Positions 45,094 through 48,660 of a stretch of DNA of 48,660 nucleotides are shown here, one piece after another. Made by a program: the position numbers and the translations under genes. The DNA is from JAGDMS01 sp050015455 (GTDB lineage: Bacteria; Desulfobacterota; Binatia; HRBIN30), in NCBI GenBank assembly GCA_050015455.1, contig JBEKBJ010000026.1, positions 1 to 48,660 on the forward strand, read 5' to 3'. Numbering within the stretch: position 1 is the stretch's first letter; each line of letters begins with the position of its first letter. Under the pieces are notes generated by a model that saw only the letters and a list, made by a program, of their open reading frames with translations, ran no database searches and had not been told where the DNA came from.

Positions 45094-47451
45094 CTAGCTG
45101 CTGCCGCTCGACGAGCGGCGCGGGGTCGCATCGCCTGCCGCGTCACGATCAGTCGCATCGACGCCGTAGGTCCGCTCGATCATGCGACGGATCCGCGCGA
45201 TCAATTCTTCGCCGCGACAGGGCTTCACCACGTAATCGTCCGCTCCTTCCCGAAAGCTGCGCATCACGCTCTCCGAGTTATCCTTCGCTGTCAGCATCAG
45301 TATCGGCACATTCGCTGTGAGAGCATTTCCGCGCAGGCGTCGGCAAACTTCGAACCCGTCCAGACCCGGCATCGCTAGATCGAGGACCACTACGTCCGGT
45401 CGCTCGATTCTGATCAGACTGAGGGCTTCCGAACCATCCTGCGCAGTCATCACTGTGAGCCCCAGATCAGATCGCTCCAGCGTCATCCTGACGACCCGGC
45501 GCAGATCAGGATCGTCGTCCACAACCAGCGCCTTGAAGCTCCGAACGGTGGGTGCCGGCGGCGCCACAGCAGTCGGTGCGCCGCCGGTGATCCGGGCGCC
45601 ACAGTGTGGGCATGTTACCCAGCCCGGAGTGAGCGCCTTCCCACAACCACCGCAAATCGCACGCAGTACGGTACTGCAATGAGGACAGACGGTAAAGCGC
45701 TCCTCCACTTCTTCCTGACAGGTCGGACAGCGCAAATTCTCGTTGACCTGGACGACCCGCAACACCTCCTCAGCGGTAGTCGTCCCATCGCTCAGCTTCC
45801 CCAGTGCGTCTTCGAGCAAAGTTGGACAGCCCTCGGCACGCGCCTGCTGCCGGATTGCACTTTCACCGGCGCCCTCCTCAATCCGCTGGGAAATTGTCGG
45901 TGAGATCGGTAGTACCTCGTAGACTCCCATTCGACCCGCGTAGCCCGTTTGCCGGCATTCGGGACAGCCCAACCCCCGGCGAAATCCGCGGCGGTAATCT
46001 TCGAGCCGGAGCAGCCGCCGGCTTTCATCGGGCGGCTCGTATGGCGCGCTGCAGGCGGTACACACTCGGCGGATCAATCGCTGCGCGATGACGAGGTTGA
46101 GCGACGATGCGATCACATACGGTTCGATGCCGAAATCCAACAGCCGCGTCACGGTGGCAGCGGCATCGTTGGTGTGCAGCGTGCTCAATACCAGATGCCC
46201 GGTCTGCGCGGCCTGGAGCGCGATGCGCGCCGTTTCTTGATCACGGATCTCGCCGACCAGAATGACGTCTGGGTCTTGACGGAGGATCGATCGCAAAACG
46301 CCGGCAAATGTCAACCCCTGTTTCTGATTAACCTCGACCTGCGTGACGCCCTTCATCTGGTATTCGATGGGATTTTCAATCGTCACGATGTTTACGGTCG
46401 GCGAGCGAATCCCTTGGATGAGCGCGTACAGCGTCGTGGTCTTCCCGCTTCCCGTCGGTCCGGTGACCAGGACCATGCCTTCGGGGTGCATGATCGCATC
46501 GCGCACGCGCTGCAGATCGGTCGGGCTCAACCCCAGCTCATCGAGCGTCTTGATGCCGCGCGTGGCGTCAAGAATGCGCAGCGTAATCTTTTCTCCATGC
46601 TGTGCTGGCAAGCTCGACACGCGCAGGTCGACTGTGCCATCCAGGTACTTCACCTGAATGCGGCCGTCCTGGGGCACACGTCGCTCTGTGATGTCGAGCT
46701 GCGCAAGTACCTTGAAGCGCGCGATGAGGGGGTTCTGGACCCACTTGGGGAATCTGAATCGCTCCTCCAGAGCGCCATCGATACGGTATCGAACCGCCAC
46801 GCCGTCCAAGCACGGTTCGAGATGAATATCGCTGGAACCGCTCTGGATGGCTTTGACCATGACGATATCAGCAAGTCGGACGACAGGCGGCAGTTGCGCA
46901 TCGCGGGTCGCCTTCCGTAAGTCACCGCCTGTGTCCTTCAATTCGATTACGGCGAGGGCTTCGGCCGACGGCACAGTCTTCAAGAACTGTTCGAGCGATT
47001 CTTCCAGGCGATAGGCGTGTGTCAGGGCCTCACGAACTTCGGCCCGCGTTGCCACCGATGGTTGCACTCGGCGTCCCATCGCGAATTCAACGGCACGCAG
47101 CGCGTCGAGATCAAGCGGGTTTGCGGTTGCGACCTCTATGACCTGTTCCTCGAGACGCAAGGGCACGATTTCGTATTTAGTGGCGATCCTCTCCTTCACA
47201 GCACGCGTCACTTCGGAATCCAGCGGGAACGAGGCCAGGTCGATCAACGGCAGCCGCAAAGTGCTGGCGAGCAACACGGCCAGGTCTCTCTCCGCGATCA
47301 CGCCTTCGCGATCGAGCACTTCGTTTACCGACAGACCACCTTGCACCACGAGTTGCTCCAGCCTCAAAGCGTCAGCGGCGGACACCCGCCCTTGGCGCTG
47401 CAAGAAGCGGAGTAGGGCGCCGGCTCCCGTTTGCTTGTCGCTACCAGGCAT
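45094..47451 (-). CDS. GspE/PilB/MshE-type secretion ATPase with zinc ribbon and C-terminal receiver domain
   Basis: 785 residues. Residues ~1-150 are an MshEN/GspE-N region; GSSDIHLEP (205-213) is followed by Walker A GPTGSGKTT (331-339), Asp/His boxes, Walker B VILVGEIRD (396-404) and STLHTNDA. Zinc site: CTAC (464-467) with CPECRQTGYAGRMGVYEVL (496 on). Residues ~575-618 are a double zinc ribbon (CPTC/CPHC, CGGC/CPHC). Residues ~638-757 are a response-regulator receiver with acidic DDD, phospho-Asp691 in VVLDLAMPG, Thr721 and Lys743. The hexameric motor is thus fused to a phosphorylation input. First gene of the block. Pilus biogenesis or type II secretion is the family role. No pilin or GspF homolog lies in the window. 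Confidence 0.9.
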   Translation of the reverse strand: MPGSDKQTGAGALLRFLQRQGRVSAADALRLEQLVVQGGLSVNEVLDREGVIAERDLAVLLASTLRLPLIDLASFPLDSEVTRAVKERIATKYEIVPLRLEEQVIEVATANPLDLDALRAVEFAMGRRVQPSVATRAEVREALTHAYRLEESLEQFLKTVPSAEALAVIELKDTGGDLRKATRDAQLPPVVRLADIVMVKAIQSGSSDIHLEPCLDGVAVRYRIDGALEERFRFPKWVQNPLIARFKVLAQLDITERRVPQDGRIQVKYLDGTVDLRVSSLPAQHGEKITLRILDATRGIKTLDELGLSPTDLQRVRDAIMHPEGMVLVTGPTGSGKTTTLYALIQGIRSPTVNIVTIENPIEYQMKGVTQVEVNQKQGLTFAGVLRSILRQDPDVILVGEIRDQETARIALQAAQTGHLVLSTLHTNDAAATVTRLLDFGIEPYVIASSLNLVIAQRLIRRVCTACSAPYEPPDESRRLLRLEDYRRGFRRGLGCPECRQTGYAGRMGVYEVLPISPTISQRIEEGAGESAIRQQARAEGCPTLLEDALGKLSDGTTTAEEVLRVVQVNENLRCPTCQEEVEERFTVCPHCSTVLRAICGGCGKALTPGWVTCPHCGARITGGAPTAVAPPAPTVRSFKALVVDDDPDLRRVVRMTLERSDLGLTVMTAQDGSEALSLIRIERPDVVVLDLAMPGLDGFEVCRRLRGNALTANVPILMLTAKDNSESVMRSFREGADDYVVKPCRGEELIARIRRMIERTYGVDATDRDAAGDATPRRSSSGSS

Positions 47452-48079
47452 TAGATCTCCACGAGAAGGTGGATTGGCAAGGCGGGCGAACAGAGGCGCT
47501 GGTGGCGGCCGAGACGCGACCTCGACCCCTCCGGGAGCGGAGGACGCATCGGTTTGCCTTGGGTTTGTCGCTTTCAGTCATTGGAGGCCGACGGACCGTG
47601 GCAGTTTGCAAGGCATGTGCCATTCTGAGAATTTCCAAGCCGACGCGCTCGCGGCAACTGAGCGCTACGGAAGTAACTATCACGGGACAAACAAGTCACA
47701 ACGGTGACGAACGGAGTCCTGCATCTCCCCGGAGCAAGCATTGCGTTCAGGCTGCGGCAGGGGCGCCAGCGCTGCCGCCAGCCGCCGCGCTACCTCGGTC
47801 CACACCGACAGTGACTCCCGCACCATGCCGCGGCGCCGACCAAGCGCCGAGGCGAGGCCACTCCCGCGCCAGACCGATACGATCTCGGCACCCGTTTGCT
47901 CAACGCGCGACCCCAGGATTAGGAATCAAAAGTGAGGGAACCTCTCAAAGCGTGCCACGTGATTCCACGCGCGAACGGCGCGCGGTTTCCCTTGTTCACG
48001 TCACCCCATGCGTGCTCACGTCGGCTGAGCGCGGTAGCAAATTGGTAGCGGACGAGCCAGCCGGCTACGTGGCCACCGC

Positions 48080-48178
48080 ACCCGCAGCGGCTGCTGGGAC
48101 ACGACCATTTGAGCACGGTGCAGGTCCACCTGAACCCGCCCGAAGAGGTGATCACCGAGTTCCATCGCAAGTCGTAGC
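48080..48178 (+). pseudogene. tyrosine recombinase (phage integrase/Xer) C-terminal remnant
   Basis: The frame reads QRLLGHDHLSTVQVHLNPPE then EVITEFHRKS-stop, resembling the C-terminal LLGH-LSTT-Y segment of tyrosine recombinases, with His in place of the catalytic Tyr (QVHLN for QVYLN). No upstream catalytic domain is found. The rest of the 1-kb gap 47452-48487 shows no confident gene; one long frame there has no protein-like features. Confidence 0.5.
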
Positions 48179-48354
48179 CGGCCGTGCGACCAAACCCGTC
48201 GGAAAGTCTCAGGAAGCCCACGCCGTGACGGGAAATCTTATCGCCCCCACAAAGATACTCACGTTCTTTCGGTGGCCGGTTGGGCTCCGTGTCGCAGATT
48301 TGGGGGAGCGACAGGGGCTGGACGGTGTCCGTTCCAACCAAAGACATAGGCAAA

Positions 48355-48374
48355 AATCCGTAGTTCTACGGATT
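48355..48374. promoter_or_regulatory. perfect 9-bp inverted repeat upstream of the last gene
   Basis: AATCCGTAG-TT-CTACGGATT, flanked by an A-run on the left and GATTTTT on the right. It could be an operator for a dimeric regulator or a bidirectional terminator. It lies 113 bp upstream of the ATG at 48488. Confidence 0.5.
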
Positions 48375-48436
48375 GATTTTTGTGCTGCAGACGGAGGACG
48401 CTCTGGCCTGAGCATCGTGCAGCACCAGGTAGATCA

Positions 48437-48468
48437 TTTGAGTCTTTGAGCATTTGACCCTTTGAAGA
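48437..48468 (+). repeat. four tandem octamers TTTGANNN before the last gene
   Basis: TTTGAGTC TTTGAGCA TTTGACCC TTTGAAGA, starting at 48437, 48445, 48453 and 48461 with an exact 8-bp period, ending 19 bp before the ATG at 48488. The invariant TTTGA with variable last three bases is unlike simple slippage. Confidence 0.6.
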
Positions 48469-48487
48469 AAAGGACAAGAGCACGCAA

Positions 48488-48660
48488 ATGGATGAACGGG
48501 AGCCTATCTCTTCGACCGAACGACACGGTGGACTGCTCGATCCGGATGTGGTGTTGCCGGCGCAATACTTCCGCGTGCTACGCGGTCGCGCTTCATACGG
48601 CGGCGAGCGGCGGCTCATCATCGCGGTCCTCGAAGACGCGATCAACTGCTTTCAGAAGAA
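48488..48660 (+). CDS. conserved hypothetical protein, 5' part (runs off the window)
   Basis: 57 codons visible: MDEREPISSTERHGGLLDPD ... LPAQYFRVLRGRA ... GERRLIIAVLEDAINCFQK. The QYF-VLR and RLIIAVLEDAINCFQK pattern recalls short uncharacterised proteins common in environmental bacteria, which often carry these words; function unknown. AAAAGGACAAGAG lies upstream of the ATG as a possible ribosome site. Incomplete at 48660. Confidence 0.65.
   Translation, partial: MDEREPISSTERHGGLLDPDVVLPAQYFRVLRGRASYGGERRLIIAVLEDAINCFQK

Noticed and set aside
47469..48449. 326-codon plus-strand open frame in the terminal spacer
   Set aside because: No ribosome site, no secondary-structure-like pattern or family words, Arg/Pro/Ala-biased; the only recognisable piece inside is in another frame (tyrosine recombinase tail).
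1..48660. tRNA, rRNA, riboswitch or intact insertion sequence
   Set aside because: No cloverleaf-like stretch, rRNA words, or complete transposase were recognised on either strand by reading; a covariance-model scan was not possible.

Overview
The window is GC-rich bacterial chromosome from a Gram-negative cell: it has an Mla-type outer-membrane lipid transport operon, lipoproteins and signal peptides. Several features fit an uncultured, soil-type lineage near the former Deltaproteobacteria, possibly Candidatus Binatota. These are Thr/Pro linkers, a dockerin-like double motif of the GDCNGNGQVAVDQIL type, many acyl-CoA enzymes and many dispersed palindromic repeats. The taxonomic placement is inference. 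No rRNA, tRNA, CRISPR array or intact transposase was seen.

Layout. 0-13.6 kb is core: trmB, a ROK sugar kinase, a release-factor-like GGQ protein, an alpha/beta hydrolase, an active/inactive M16 peptidase pair, mlaEFD plus lipoprotein, DAHP synthase, an acyl-CoA dehydrogenase, a BadI/MenB-type crotonase and a cupin. 13.7-20.7 kb is an accessory island: a broken DUF4143 ATPase, a Cys-rich surface protein, a beta-helix/dockerin protein, a broken serine recombinase, and the toxin-antitoxin pairs TumE-TumA, RHH-MazF and DUF4160-DUF2442. It has nested boundaries: 14-bp direct repeats outside and 107-bp inverted repeats (about 96% identical) inside. 20.9-26.5 kb encodes a three-subunit molybdenum hydroxylase whose FAD subunit carries a complete GltD-like NAD(P)H oxidoreductase inserted into it. 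26.8-39.6 kb mixes acyl-CoA metabolism (enoyl-CoA hydratase, malyl-CoA-lyase-like protein, methylsuccinyl-CoA-dehydrogenase-like protein) and an aminotransferase with VapBC, a XhoI-family restriction-modification pair, and remnants of VapC, MazF and ParE.

39.7-47.5 kb, on the minus strand, is an unusual gene block. It holds a GspE/PilB-type ATPase fused to a zinc ribbon and a response-regulator receiver, two large coiled-coil membrane proteins, a 46-residue membrane protein and a TPR protein with a Cds6-like tail. Neighbouring members share modules, which suggests one undescribed envelope-associated machine. The last ~1 kb is mostly non-coding with a tyrosine-recombinase remnant and a partial gene at the edge.

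A recurring theme is palindromic repeats that merge with coding sequence. Copies are read through at the 5' end of trmB, the 3' end of the molybdoenzyme iron-sulfur subunit and the 3' end of an SRPBCC gene, and another repeat appears to supply the start codon of an M16 peptidase gene. The most interesting items are the domain-in-domain molybdoenzyme subunit and the ATPase-receiver/coiled-coil gene block.
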